Translations under genes and position numbers: made by a program
Source of the DNA: Candidatus Manganitrophus sp.
GTDB lineage: Bacteria > Nitrospirota > Nitrospiria > SBBL01 > Manganitrophaceae
Direction of reading: 5' to 3'
Assembly: GCA_028865235.1 (NCBI GenBank)
Contig: CP114561.1
Coordinates: forward strand, 2,252,001 to 2,316,000
DNA: 64,000 nucleotides
Notes under the pieces: generated by a model
Databases searched by the model: none
Told to the model about the DNA's origin: nothing
What the model saw: only the letters and a program-made list of their open reading frames with translations
Shown here: positions 35,538 to 46,243 of the stretch, piece after piece
How the letters are laid out: each line of letters starts with the position of its first letter
Numbering within the stretch: the first letter of the stretch is position 1

Positions 35538-36641
35538 TTGAACGGTACGCCAAAGGGAAGACGGGTGGTGGTCGGGATGAGCGGCGGGATCGATTCCGCC
35601 GTCACCGCCGCCCTGCTGAAAGAGGCCGGGTATGAGGTCATCGGCGTTACCCTGACCCTCTGGAAGGATGAGGGGGAAGACGAAAAGCGCTGGCAGGACC
35701 GCTCCTGCTGTAAAGTGGGGCTGGCCCGCCATGTGGCGAAGCTTCTCTCGATCCCGCATCACGTTCTTGATATCCAGGAAGAATTCCGCTCTGAAATCAT
35801 CGACGACTTCTGCGACGCCTATCTTGTCGGCCAGACGCCGAACCCGTGTGTCCGCTGTAACGAACGGATGAAGTTCGGCCGTCTTCTTACCGTGGCGCGC
35901 GACCTGGGGGCCGACCTTCTTGCCACCGGCCATTACGCCCGGATTCGCTATCGTCCGGAGCAGAATCGGTATTCCCTCTTGAAGGGAGCGGATCTTCAGA
36001 AGGATCAGAGCTACTTCCTCTATCGTCTCAATCAGGAACAACTTGCTGCAACCCTTTTCCCCCTCGGAGAAATGCACAAGGAAGCGGTCTGCAAAAAGGC
36101 GGCGGCGTTGGGCCTTCCGTATGAAGAGGTCTTGGAGAGCCAAGAAGTCTGCTTCGTCACGCAAAAAGACTATCGGGCGTTTCTCTCGGAATATCGCCCC
36201 GAATCGCAGGCCCCCGGGAAGATCGTCACCGAGTCGGGAGAGGTGGTCGGAGAACATGCCGGTGTCGCCTTCTACACGATCGGCCAGCGCCGGGGTCTCG
36301 GCGTCGCAGCGGGGGAGCGGATCTATGTGACCCGCCTTGATCCCGATCGGCGCGAGGTGGTGGTGGGATCGGAAGAATCGCTTCTCAAGAAAGAGGTGAT
36401 CGCCGACCATCTGGTCTGGGGAGGAGAGGGTTGTCCGGAAGCCCCCCTTCGGGTTCAGGCGAAGATCCGCTATCGGTCTCCGGCCGGGGAGGCGACGCTG
36501 GTTCCGTTTTCAGAGGGCCGGGTCCGGATCCGGTTCGATGCGCCGCAGCGCGGGGTCACCCCGGGGCAATCGGTCGTCTTCTATCGGGGGGAGGAAGTGA
36601 TCGGCGGCGGGATGATCCTGGAGGCCGGGCCGGAATCGTGA
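35538..36641 (+). CDS. mnmA: tRNA-specific 2-thiouridylase MnmA
   Basis: A 367-residue enzyme that thiolates U34 of Lys, Glu and Gln tRNAs. The PP-loop is VVVGMSGGIDSAVTAALL. The catalytic Cys pair is in TPNPCVRCNE and SQEVCFV, and GHYARI and QRRGLGVAAGE are also seen. The start seems to be TTG 35538, one base after the bactofilin stop. The Cys-rich loop RSCCK early in the protein is typical of one MnmA subgroup. Confidence 0.96.
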   Translation: MNGTPKGRRVVVGMSGGIDSAVTAALLKEAGYEVIGVTLTLWKDEGEDEKRWQDRSCCKVGLARHVAKLLSIPHHVLDIQEEFRSEIIDDFCDAYLVGQTPNPCVRCNERMKFGRLLTVARDLGADLLATGHYARIRYRPEQNRYSLLKGADLQKDQSYFLYRLNQEQLAATLFPLGEMHKEAVCKKAAALGLPYEEVLESQEVCFVTQKDYRAFLSEYRPESQAPGKIVTESGEVVGEHAGVAFYTIGQRRGLGVAAGERIYVTRLDPDRREVVVGSEESLLKKEVIADHLVWGGEGCPEAPLRVQAKIRYRSPAGEATLVPFSEGRVRIRFDAPQRGVTPGQSVVFYRGEEVIGGGMILEAGPES

Positions 36642-36698
36642 TGGTCGGGTCGCATCATCGATCTCGGCGGCGAGATAAAAGAGGAAGATAAAACCATT

Positions 36699-36732
36699 GC
36701 GGCCCTGCTCACTTTCTGATGAGCAGGGCCGC
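36699..36732. terminator. Strong hairpin between convergent mnmA and bactofilin 2
   Basis: GCGGCCCTGCTCA (36699-36711) and TGAGCAGGGCCGC (36720-36732) form a perfect 13-base stem with an 8-base loop. On the minus strand it is followed by a short TTTT. It lies between two convergent genes, as expected for a shared terminator. Confidence 0.8.
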
Positions 36733-36746
36733 AGTGCATTCGATGA

Positions 36747-37175
36747 TTAGCGAACCGCCATCGCCTCCGATTTCATCAGCTCCGCCTCGTAATGTTCCTG
36801 AGAGCTATGGCTGGTCATTTTGCAGCTTCCATTGAATTGGGCGCCGTCCTCGATGAGGAGCGACGGCGTGATCAGGTCTCCGGTGAAGACCGATGTCCGG
36901 AGCAGCTGGATCTTCTGGTGCGCGACGATCCTTCCGGTCACCTTTCCCCCGACCACCACGGTATCTCCCTCCACGTCGGAGGTGATCACAGCGCCGTCTC
37001 CAAAAATAATACTCCCCTTTACCGTAATTTTCCCTTCAACTTTTCCGTCGATCCGTCCCGAGCCTTCAAAGTTGACGTTCCCCTTGATCTCGACGTTCTT
37101 CCCCATATAGATGATGATATCTTCAACCCCTCGCTTGCCGTTCTCTTCTTTTCCATTTCCGAACACCGATCCCAT
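36747..37175 (-). CDS. Bactofilin, copy 2
   Basis: A 142-residue bactofilin with the DUF583 beta-helix repeats NVEIKGNVNFEGSGRIDGKV and GRIVAHQKIQLLRTSVFTGD. It diverges from copy 1 in both tails. The start is ATG 37175, and an AGGAGGGG site lies upstream. Two bactofilins with mnmA between them suggest a duplication or assembly of a mixed polymer. Confidence 0.92.
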   Translation of the reverse strand: MGSVFGNGKEENGKRGVEDIIIYMGKNVEIKGNVNFEGSGRIDGKVEGKITVKGSIIFGDGAVITSDVEGDTVVVGGKVTGRIVAHQKIQLLRTSVFTGDLITPSLLIEDGAQFNGSCKMTSHSSQEHYEAELMKSEAMAVR

Positions 37176-37290
37176 ATCGATCCCCTCCTGCGCTGATGAT
37201 GAACCGTACTTCGGAAAGTATAACCGATGATCGGGATTTGTCTAGGGCGACGAGAGATATTTCGCGGCGCCGGTATTCGGGATGTTGAGA

Positions 37291-40200
37291 TCAGGGCTCG
37301 GAGAGGGTGATCTCCCAGCGGACGATTCCGGTATTCCCCGCGGTATCGGTCGCGGAGAGAACCAGGGTGTTCGCACCGGGAGAGAGAACGACCGGAAATT
37401 TAAATGCGCCCTCTTTCACCGGAACGGGATTTCCGTTGAGGGCGACGGAGCGAAGCGGAGCGGCATCGGTGACGGTTCCCGAGAGGATAATCACCGAAGT
37501 GGAAATCCGCGCGCCCGCCGGGGGAGCGTCGATCGTGATTTTCGGGGGACGGGTATCGAGGATCACTTTTCGTGAAAGCGTTTTGGCGTTGCCGGCCGCA
37601 TCGGTCGCGGTGACCTGAAGGGCATTCTCCCCTTCTTTCAGCGCGACGACCGTTTTGAACCGGCCCTCCTTCAGCGGAACGGAGACATGATCGACTGTGA
37701 CCGAAACGGCCGAGCCCCCCCGGTCCGACGCGGTCCCCGTCAAGGGAAGGGTCGGCTCGTCGGTATAACGTCCTTCGGCAGGCTGCACGAGCTGAAGATC
37801 GGGCGGCACCGTATCCCGGATGACCGTCAGGCTTGCCGAAGCGTGATTGCCGGCCCGATCAGTGGCGATAAAATCAAACCGGTTTTCCCCTTCCATGTTT
37901 AAAGGAAAAGGGGTGGCGAAGTCCCCTGTCTCGCTCGGCACAATTCGGGTTCCGTTAATTATGACCCAAGAGATCGAAGAGGTCGGATCGACCACCCGGC
38001 CGACGAGATCGACCGTTTTGGATGCGATCCGCTGGCCCGGTCTGGGAGAGGTAATCTTCAATTCAGGCGACGTCGGGTCTAGCAAGATCGTCCGCTGCGC
38101 CTCGACCTGGTTTCCCGCCGCATCGGTCGCCGAGAAGCGAAGGGTGTTCTCGCCGTCCTGAAGCGGTATCTCGGTGGAGAACCGGTTCTCCTGAAGGGGG
38201 ATGGGCCGGCCGTTGAGGGAGAAGGTCGTGATCGGCCCCGCATCGACGATCTGCCCGGTGACAGTCGCCGGGGTGGTCGGAACATTCGATCCGGGAAGGG
38301 GCTGGATGACCTCGATGACCGGCGGCGCCGTGTCCCTGACCACGGAAAAACGGGGGTAGACAGTCCGATGGCCCGCCTCGTCGACGGCCGTGATTTCAAT
38401 CGGGTTCTCCCCCTCTGTCGGCAGGGGAACCTCCACGGAAAAACGACCTTCCTTTTCGGAGGCCAACGGAATGGCCGCTCCATTGATTTGGAGCGAGACG
38501 ACCCCGGTCGCAAGATCCCGCACCCTCCCGGAGAGGGTGACCGTCGGCTGCCGGCTGAACGACCCCGGCGCGGGGGCCATCTCGCTGAATTCGGGACCGA
38601 CGGTATCCCGAACCAGGTTGATCTCTTTGATCGCGACATTTCCCGCCTCATCGGCCGCTTCGATCTTTAAGGGATTTACCCCTTCGTTGAGGAGCGGGAA
38701 AGGAACCGTAAATTCCCCCCCGGTCAAGAGGGGGATTTCGATTTCATTCACCCGGAGGGAGCGGACCGACGTTGTTGCATCGATCACCTTGCCGGCTAAG
38801 CGGGCCGCCGTCGCTTTGATCGGCCGGTCCCCCTCGGCGGCGGCGACGGTCAGTTCGGGTGGGGTTGTGTCAATGGTAAACTGGCGCGTCAGCTCGGTCT
38901 TGTTCCCGGCCCGGTCTTCGATCGAGGCGGTCAGAAGATATTTTCGATCGGCCATCGCAAAGGTCTTCGTCGCCTGGCCCTCCTGCGGTCTGAAGACCGC
39001 CGAGAGATCGACCCGGTTTAGGACGACCGTCAGGCGGTCGAGCCGAACCTGCGAGAGGGAATCGCTGAAGGAAAAGGTCAGGGGGACCGCTTTCACGGCG
39101 AGCGCGGCTCCCTCCGGAACGGAATCCAAAGAAAGGGTCGGCGGGGTTTTGTCGATCCAGATCGAGGCCGCGATTTTCGTCTCGTTCCCGGCGCGATCGA
39201 CGGCGGTTCCTTGCGCCGCCTGATTCTCCCCCTCCGTGGTGATCCGCATCGGGGGGGTTGTCGAGGCAAGGCCGGAAAGGGGATCGGCGGCCTCGAAACT
39301 GACGGTCACGTCGGTTCGATGCCAGCCGAATTCGTTCGGCGGCGGAGAGAGATGCGCCTTGATCTGCGGCGGTGTCCCGTCGATCTGAACGGTCCGCTGC
39401 TGCACCGCCCCCTGATTCCCGGCGCGGTCGATTGCATAATAGAGGAGATCGAACTTTCCCTCCTGCGGAAGCGGGGCCGAGAGGGTGCGCCGCTCGGAGA
39501 AAAGAAGGTCGGCATCGGGTCGGATGACGACCTCCGGATGGGAATCGATCCGATAACGAAGCTCGGTCAGCCCCGAGCCGCCGTCCGGGTCGGATGCTTC
39601 GAGGCGGGAAGCCGGATACCAGCCTGCGCCGCCGGGCGGGTCCGACGGGAGCAGACGGGTTTCGGGAGGGGTTGCATCGAGATGGAAGGTCACCCTCGCC
39701 TCGGCGCGATTTTCCGCAAAATCGGCGATCGATGCCACAAAAGTATACGCATCGTCCGGAAGACGATCGGGGGTATAGGTCCCCTCCGTCTCCCCCAGCT
39801 CAAACAGAGACGCAATATCTTTTCCATTCAGAACGGCCCGAAGGCTCTTGCGATCGACGCCGGCGGTAGTGTCTTCATATTTGAGGATAAACGTCGGCCG
39901 GGGATCGTTGATGAGAAGCCGCGGCTTCGGCGCGATGATCGATAGCTGGGGCGTGATTCGATCGGTTCCTTCGATGCGCAGCGTCATCTCCCCCCCGGTT
40001 TCCCTTTTAGCTTCACCTGGAGGGTGTTCTTTTCTTTGAGCGTGACCGGTTTTTTAAAGGAGGTTTCTCTTTGGCTAAACTGAGAGGCGCCGACGATCTG
40101 GACCCCGTTCAGCAAAATCTCGGAGGCGCCGACCTTTTCATTCGGGGCATCTTTCAGTCCATTGCTTGAGATCTTCAGCAGGTAGGACGCTTCCGGATCG

Positions 40201-40433
40201 ATCACGGTAAATTCGCTCTCAACCAGGATCGGCTCCCCTTCCTCGCGAGAAAAGGTTTTTTCGAACGCGGTAAACGTCCCTGCCCCTTCCGAGGGGGCCG
40301 GCCGGAAAAGAAGCCAGAAAAGAAGAACAGGGAACAAAAGAGAGATCGGTGCGGGAAAGGAAGCGATGAGGAATCGGCGTTTCGAAGCGGGAAAGCCTCT
40401 CTCCCTGGTATCGGGGGATTCGGCCTCTGTCAT
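37291..40433 (-). CDS. Large exported protein with about ten Ig-like repeats, one frame break
   Basis: About 1,047 residues. It starts at ATG 40433 with a basic N-terminus and one hydrophobic helix (LIASFPAPISLLFPVLLFWLLF), giving export or a membrane anchor. After a beta-rich N-terminal region and a frame break in the run of Cs near 39990, there are about ten repeats of 85-95 residues. Each opens with DTxPP-type linkers and contains GENxL and TDxAGN motifs, typical of bacterial Ig-like (Big/HYR-type) modules. No enzyme domain is seen. It may act in adhesion, in a surface layer or as a scaffold. The modules are similar but not identical, so recent duplication is not evident. Confidence 0.85.
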
Positions 40434-40571
40434 TCCAGAAGCCCTTTCACCTTATAAAACATAGGGATATCCTTCAATTACAGAAACGAGCTAAAAGGCT
40501 ATCATAGCCTTTCTCTAAGGTCAATTGAAAAGGCCGCCGTAGAGAATTCGATAGGTTGACCATCACATCGA

Positions 40572-42254
40572 TCAGCGGGGTTTCTTCTGAAAGGCGGGCC
40601 ACTCTGACGGCGTTCCGAAGAGGAGACGAAAAAGGGTGTGGACCCGGCCGGTGTGGGCGCGATAATCGCGCATCAATTGATCTTGCGCAAACGTGGTCGC
40701 GTCATCCCGATAGCCGAGCCGAAGGGCGCAGGCCCGGACCCCCCTCGGATCGATCGGCAGAAGGTGGGTTTGCGAATCGTTCACGACCTGAAGCTTGTTC
40801 TCCGCATCCCTTAAGAAGAGATAAGCCTCCTTCAGGTGACGGGCGTTCTCCTGGGAGAGAAATTCGGATCGGGATAACTTCTCGATCGCCTTCAGGGTGT
40901 TTCGCTCCCGGATCACGGGGTGTTTTGCACCGAAGTAAATCTGCAATGCCTGTACGATAAATTCGATCTCGCGAATCCCTCCCCGGCCGAGCTTGACATG
41001 GTTTTCGGTCTGTTTCGAGAGGTCGATCTTTTCATCGATCCGCGCTTTCAACGCGCCGACCTCTTGCAAGCCGGGGAGACCGAACGGTTTGCCGTAAAGA
41101 AAGGGGGTCACCCTTTTCAGAAATTCCCGGCCCAGGGAACGATCCCCCCCTGCCGGCCAGGCTTTCAGGAGGGAGAGCCGCTCCCAGGTCTCCCCGCGGG
41201 TGGCGTAGTAGCGGCGGTAGCCCTGGAGCGGCTGAACGATCAGCCCCTTTTCCCCTTCGGGGCGAAGCCGTAGATCGACGCGATAGACGTAACCCTGGCC
41301 GGTCGCCGTGTTCAACGCCGCCGTGACCTGCTGGGCGAGCCGCCGGAAATAGTCGGCGTTCGCGATCCGGCTTGCCGCCTCTCCTCGAACGCCGGAGGTC
41401 CGGCCGGCGCGGGTCGCGTAAAGATAGAGAAGATCGACGTCGGAGCTGAAGTTGAGCTCGCCGCCGCCCAATTTTCCCATGGCGATGATGGTGAACCCGA
41501 TCCGGACCTGCCTCCCCGAGCGGTCCCGGTAGGAAGGAATCCCGTACCGCTCGCGCAAGCCCCGGTCGCAAATCTCATACGCCTTCTGGATCAGAACCTC
41601 TGCCAGCTCGGAGAGCTCTGTCAGAGTCTCCTCTACGGAAGCCTCCCGCAAGAGGTCGCGTACGCCGATCCGGAGGATCTCCTTTCGTTTGAAGGCGCGA
41701 AGGAGATCGAGCCGATCTTCCTTTGTTTTAAGGAGCCGCAGCGCCTGTGAGAAGTCCCGCGCGATTTCCCGCCGGCTCCGCCGCCCCTTCAGCACCGCCG
41801 GATCGAAGACCCAATAGAAATATTCCGGATTCCGAATCAGAATTTCGGCCAGAAACGAACTTCCGCCGAAAATCGTGGCGGCTCTCGATACGGTGGCGGG
41901 ATCGTCCCGGAGATACGAAAAGAGTTGGGTCTTGCTGATGGCGGCCCGGGTGAACCGCTCGAAGTCATTGAGTCCCCGATCGGGTTCGGGTGTTTGACCC
42001 AAAGGGTTTAAGAAATCCTCCAAAAACGCGGCGAAGAACTGCCGGACCCGCGGCTCCTCGGCGATCAATTGAAGGTTCGTATCGGCCCGCTTGATCTCTT
42101 CGAAGCCATAAGGGCTGAGCAGAGCAGCGACCTCCTCGCCGCTCAGCTGGGGGGCGAGGAGGAGGTCCTTCAACTGCAACGGCGGTTTCGTGGAGGGGGA
42201 AGGTTCCTTCCGACGCGGATCTTTTGACTCATTTTTTGGTTCGAGAGGCGACAC
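40572..42254 (-). CDS. glnE: GlnE N-terminal-type half (adenylyl-removase-like), stand-alone
   Basis: A 560-residue protein matching only one half of GlnE, the two-headed enzyme that adenylylates and deadenylylates glutamine synthetase. The nucleotidyltransferase motif is AMGKLGGGELNFSSDVDLLY, with DxD, near residue 265. LRLRPEGEKGL and LGRGGIREIEFIVQALQ follow, and the helical C-terminal part ends at GLGY-type sequence and HTLFRLLFG. This pattern fits the adenylyl-removase (N-terminal) half. The start appears to be GTG 42254. The adenylyltransferase-like half lies divergently at 42402. Full-length GlnE is about 940 residues, so this is a true split rather than truncation. Confidence 0.88.
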   Translation of the reverse strand: MSPLEPKNESKDPRRKEPSPSTKPPLQLKDLLLAPQLSGEEVAALLSPYGFEEIKRADTNLQLIAEEPRVRQFFAAFLEDFLNPLGQTPEPDRGLNDFERFTRAAISKTQLFSYLRDDPATVSRAATIFGGSSFLAEILIRNPEYFYWVFDPAVLKGRRSRREIARDFSQALRLLKTKEDRLDLLRAFKRKEILRIGVRDLLREASVEETLTELSELAEVLIQKAYEICDRGLRERYGIPSYRDRSGRQVRIGFTIIAMGKLGGGELNFSSDVDLLYLYATRAGRTSGVRGEAASRIANADYFRRLAQQVTAALNTATGQGYVYRVDLRLRPEGEKGLIVQPLQGYRRYYATRGETWERLSLLKAWPAGGDRSLGREFLKRVTPFLYGKPFGLPGLQEVGALKARIDEKIDLSKQTENHVKLGRGGIREIEFIVQALQIYFGAKHPVIRERNTLKAIEKLSRSEFLSQENARHLKEAYLFLRDAENKLQVVNDSQTHLLPIDPRGVRACALRLGYRDDATTFAQDQLMRDYRAHTGRVHTLFRLLFGTPSEWPAFQKKPR

Positions 42255-42341
42255 CGTATCTCATTGCCCAAAGAAAAAAGAGTGCATGAGCCGAATTATA
42301 CATCCCCTTCCCCTCCGCTGCAATTTGTTTTGCAGGCCGAT

Positions 42342-42370
42342 TTGATGGGGTCTGTCCGATCCTGTATAAT
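42342..42370 (+). promoter_or_regulatory. Probable promoter for ACT-GlnE gene
   Basis: TTGATG (42342-42347), 17 bases, TATAAT (42365-42370) is a close match to the housekeeping consensus. It points into the ACT-GlnE gene and lies 88 bases from the other glnE half's start. It implies translation starts downstream of about 42377. Confidence 0.65.
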
Positions 42371-42401
42371 GAGCCCGGTCGGCGCTGCGCGTGAGGATCG
42401 A

Positions 42402-44620
42402 TTGGGCTTCAAAGAATTAGAAAAAAAACTACAGGCGCTTTCCGCGCCGAGAGAGACGGTTCAAGACTTTCTTTCCCGGATGGATCGGGATTATTTCTCC
42501 CTCTACTCCCCCGCTGAGATTGCCGATCATATCGGGATGGCCTCCCGTCTTGACCGCGATCGTCCCGCCGCCTTGAAAATCGTCTCCAAAGGGGAGCGTG
42601 CCTTCGAGATCACTGTGGTCGCCTTCGACTACTTCTCGGAGTTCTCGATCCTCTGCGGCCTCTTGGCTTCGTTCGGCTTCGATATTCAGGCGGGGAACGT
42701 CCACACCTCTTCGGATGAAGAGCCCGCGCCGGGGCGGGGCCCGCTTGCGCGTCCGAAGCGGCCGACCTCCCGAACGATCGTCGATGTCTTTCAGGCCTCC
42801 CTGGTTCCGGGGGAGGAATTCGATGCCGGCCGGCGGCAGCGGCTCGAAGAGGCGCTCGTCGCGCTCGTCCGTCTTCTCGACCAAGACAAGTTCAACGAGG
42901 CGAGGGATCAGGTCAATCGCCATCTGATCGCTTATCTCTCCAAGGCGAAGGTTCCGGAGGGGGGCTTCTTTCGCCGCTGAAGGTCCGGTTCGACAACCGG
43001 AGTTCGGCACGGTGGACGATTCTCGATATTCAGGGCAAGGATACCCCCGGCTTTCTCTACGCCTTCTCCAACGCCCTCTCGCTGCGCGGCATCTATATTC
43101 ACAAGGTCCAGATCAAAAATGCCGGGGCCGAGATCCAAGACCGGTTCTACATCTCAGACCGGCGGGGACGAAAGATCGCCGGGGAGCGGGAGAAAAAAGC
43201 GCTTCGGATCTCGGCCGCCCTCATCAAGCAGTTCACTCATTTCCTGGTCCGCTCTCCCGATCCGACGAAGGCGATCGCCCACTTCGATCAATTGCTCGAC
43301 AAGATCATCGAAGAAGAAAAGTCGAGCTCCATGATCTCCTTTCTGAAGAAGCGGGAAACGCTTCATCTCCTCGCCCGCCTCTTCGGCACCTCCGATTTCT
43401 TGTGGGAAGATTTTCTCCGGATCCAGTTCGAGAACCTCCTCCCCCTCCTCGATCAATACAAGGGAAAGAAGCTTCGAATCGGGAAAGAGGCGCTTCGCCG
43501 GGGTCTGCGCCGGGAGCTTCGGGAAGGAACCGGACTGGAAGAGCAAAAACGGATCTTGAATGAATACAAAGACCGGGAGCTCTTCCGGATCGACATCAAA
43601 CATCTTCTCGAGCCTTCCCTGACGTTGACCGATTTCTCTCAGGCGCTGACCGATCTCGCGGAGGTGGTCATTGAAGAGACCTATCTTCTCTGCCGGGCCG
43701 ATCTGGTGAAGCGATACGGCGCGCCCCGCCTTGAAAACCGACGCCCCGCTTCCTTCGCCATCTGCGGACTGGGAAAACTCGGCGGGGCCGAGCTGGGGTA
43801 TGCCTCCGATATCGAGCTCCTCTTTGTCTACGAAGGACCGGGCCAGACCGACGGTCGGGAGCCGATCGACAACCGATTCTTCTTTGAGAAGCTGGCGCAG
43901 CAGATGACCCATTTCATCACGGCGAAGCAGGAGGGGATCTTTCATATCGATACGCGGTTGCGGCCCCATGGAAACGCCGGCGTTTTGGCGAATCCGCTCG
44001 CCCAGCTGACCGCCTATTATGCGCCGACCGGCGAGGCCGCCCCCTTCGAGCGCCAGGCGTTGATCAAATTAAGGTCGGTCGCCGGCGACGAGGCATTGGG
44101 CAGGAAGGTAGAGGCCCATCGCGACCGGTTCGTCTACGGAGGGGCGCCGTGGGATTTAAAGACCGCGCTGGCGTTGAGGGAGCGTCAGCGGAACGAACTG
44201 GTTCCGAAGGGAAAGGTCAACGTGAAGTACAGCGCCGGGGGGCTCCTCGACATCGAGTATGCCGTCCAATATCTCCAGATCGTGCACGGCCATCGGCATC
44301 CGGCCCTGCGGACCCCGCATACCCTTGCGGCGCTCGAAGCGCTCCGCCGGCTGAAGATCCTTCCGAAAGAGATCTGGATCGATTTTCAGGCCGGATATCT
44401 TTTTCTGAGGAGCCTGATCGACGCGCTCCGGATCGTCCGGGGTCACGCGAAGGACCTGATTCTTCCCGACGTTCGGACCGAGGAGTTCACCTTCCTGGCG
44501 AGGAGAATGGGGTATGGACAGCGGGATTGGGAGCGGGGGAGAAAAGAGCTTGAAGAAGAGATCCAACATCACATGCGCCGGGTCCAGGTCGATTTTGTCC
44601 GGCTGTTCGAGGGGGAGTAG
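42402..44620 (+). CDS. GlnE adenylyltransferase-like half fused to two N-terminal ACT domains, one frame break
   Basis: About 740 residues. ACT domain 1 lies near residues 66-150 (FEITVVAFDYFSEFSILCGL, with a following TIVDVFQ). ACT domain 2 lies near 200-265 (WTILDIQGKDTPGFLYAFSN, IYIHKVQI). Both resemble the glutamine-sensing ACT pair of GlnD. From about residue 300 the protein is GlnE-like, with GLGKLGGAELGYASDIELLFVY, DTRLRPHGNAGVL and GLLDIEYAVQYLQ, fitting the adenylyltransferase half. The usual DxD is DxE here. A frame break in GGGGGG near 42960 separates the ACT domains. I chose TTG 42402 because GAGGA precedes it and it lies downstream of the promoter; upstream starts are possible. 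Confidence 0.82.
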
Positions 44621-44716
44621 AAGCCGTTCCGATTCGGGTTGGCTTCGTCGCGCTCTATTGACAACGCCCCCTCCCCTCCCCTACGCTGGAGGTCACACAC
44701 CGGGAGGGTCTTGCTC

Positions 44717-45907
44717 ATGATCTCTTTAGGAAGGGGCTTCTCTTTTTTGATCTTCGGTCTTTGGCTCGTCTTCCCCGCCTCCTGTAATTCGTCTTCTTCT
44801 AAAAGTGCCTCGTCTACGATCGGAGGAGGGACCTCCGGCGCGCCGGCGATTCGGCTCGAATCGGTCGCCACCGGGCTCAGCGAGCCGATCGGGCTCTTTC
44901 ACGCCGGGGACGGGAGCGGGCGGCTCTTTATTATCGAGCAGGCGGGGACGATTCGAATCTTGCAAAACGGAACGGTCGGCCAGACCCCCTTTCTCGATAT
45001 TCGAGATCGCGTCAGCGCGGGGGGAAAGAGGGCTGCTCGGGTTGGCCTTTCACCCCAAGTTTGAAGAGAACGGCCGCCTCTTCGTCAATTACACCTCCCC
45101 CACGGGGGGACTGCATACGGTGATCTCCGAGTTCAAGGCCGGGGGAGGGGCGGCTGATCCGGGGAGCGAGCGAATTCTCCTGACGATTCCCCAGCCCTTC
45201 TCCAACCACAATGGAGGGAATATCGTCTTCGGCCCCGACGGGTTTCTTTATATCGGGATGGGGGACGGCGGATCGGGGAACGATCCGCAGGGAAACGGCC
45301 AGAATCTCGGCACCCTCCTCGGAAAGATGCTCCGGATCGATGTCGACCAAAAGGCGAGTGGAAAGGAGTATGCCGTTCCGCCCGACAATCCTTTTCTCGG
45401 AACCTCGGGCGCCGCGCCGGAGAACTGGGCCTACGGCCTTCGAAATCCATGGCGCTTTTCGTTCGATTCTCAGACCGGCCTCCTCTACGCCGGCGACGTC
45501 GGCCAGAGCGCGCGCGAGGAGATACATGTCATCCGAAAGGGGGAAACAACGGCTGGAATCCGATGGAGGGGACGATCTGCACGCCGGGGGTGAATCCCGA
45601 CTGCGATAAAAGCGGCTACGATCTCCCGATCATCGATTATCCCCGCTCGGAAGGGACGACGGTCGTCGGCGGATATGTCTATCGCGGAAGCGCGATCTCC
45701 AACCTGCCGGGGGCCTACCTCTACGGCGATTTCGGAAGCGGCCGGCTCTGGATGCTCCGATACGACGGGAGCGCGGTCTCCGACCAGCGCCTTCTCCTGG
45801 AGACCGGAAAGAGCATTAGCTCCTTCGGTGAGGATGAGCAGCAGGAACTTTATCTCACCGACTATGGCGGGGAAATTTTCAAGATCGTTTCCGGGCAGGC
45901 GACTTAG
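44717..45907 (+). CDS. PQQ-dependent sugar dehydrogenase, lipoprotein, two frame breaks
   Basis: A soluble-type glucose/sorbosone dehydrogenase (YliI/Asd family), which oxidises sugar aldehydes with PQQ. The N-terminal signal ends in the lipobox FPASC, so it is a lipoprotein. The beta-propeller motifs are [41 protein letters not shown] and [14 protein letters not shown]. Frames break near 45028 (run of Gs) and 45545 (run of Gs). The joined length of about 396 residues fits. PQQ synthesis genes are not in view. Confidence 0.87.
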
Positions 45908-45915
45908 GGGTTGGG

Positions 45916-46224
45916 TCAGATCGGCGGATGAACCGATCGGGCCTCGGCCAGGGTGGAGACAAAGACCTTCCCGTCCCCCGGGTTGCCGGTGCGCGCGGAG
46001 ATTTTAATCGTATCGACGACCCGATCGACCTCCCCCTCTTCCACCACCAGCATGAGCCAGACCTTGGGAAGCTCCTCGTAGCGAACGGGACCGACCTGAA
46101 TCCCGCGCTGCCTTCCCCGGCCGAAAACCGCCTGCCGCGTCAGAGAGTAGAAGCCGGCCTTCTCCAGCCCGGCGATCACCTCCCCCTCTTTCTCCGGACG
46201 GATCATCGCTTGGACCATCTTCAT
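45916..46224 (-). CDS. P-II family nitrogen regulator (NifI1-like), downstream of NirBA
   Basis: A 102-residue P-II protein. The fold is visible in MVQAMIRPEKEGEVIAGLEKAGF and the nucleotide loop RTGNPGDGKVFVSTL. The T-loop is the short NifI type, GRGRQRGIQVG, and not the GHTELYRG uridylylation loop of GlnB/GlnK. P-II proteins sense ATP/ADP and 2-oxoglutarate and block or activate partners by contact. It is the last gene of the minus-strand nitrite operon, 19 bases after nirBA. Control of NirBA or the molybdoenzyme by contact is likely but unproven. Confidence 0.9.
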   Translation of the reverse strand: MKMVQAMIRPEKEGEVIAGLEKAGFYSLTRQAVFGRGRQRGIQVGPVRYEELPKVWLMLVVEEGEVDRVVDTIKISARTGNPGDGKVFVSTLAEARSVHPPI

Positions 46225-46243
46225 CGAAAGACCCCTTCTTTTT

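Noticed and set aside
34214-35641. 475-codon minus-strand frame across parB and bactofilin 1
   Set aside because: Opposes two well-supported genes and shows no domain.
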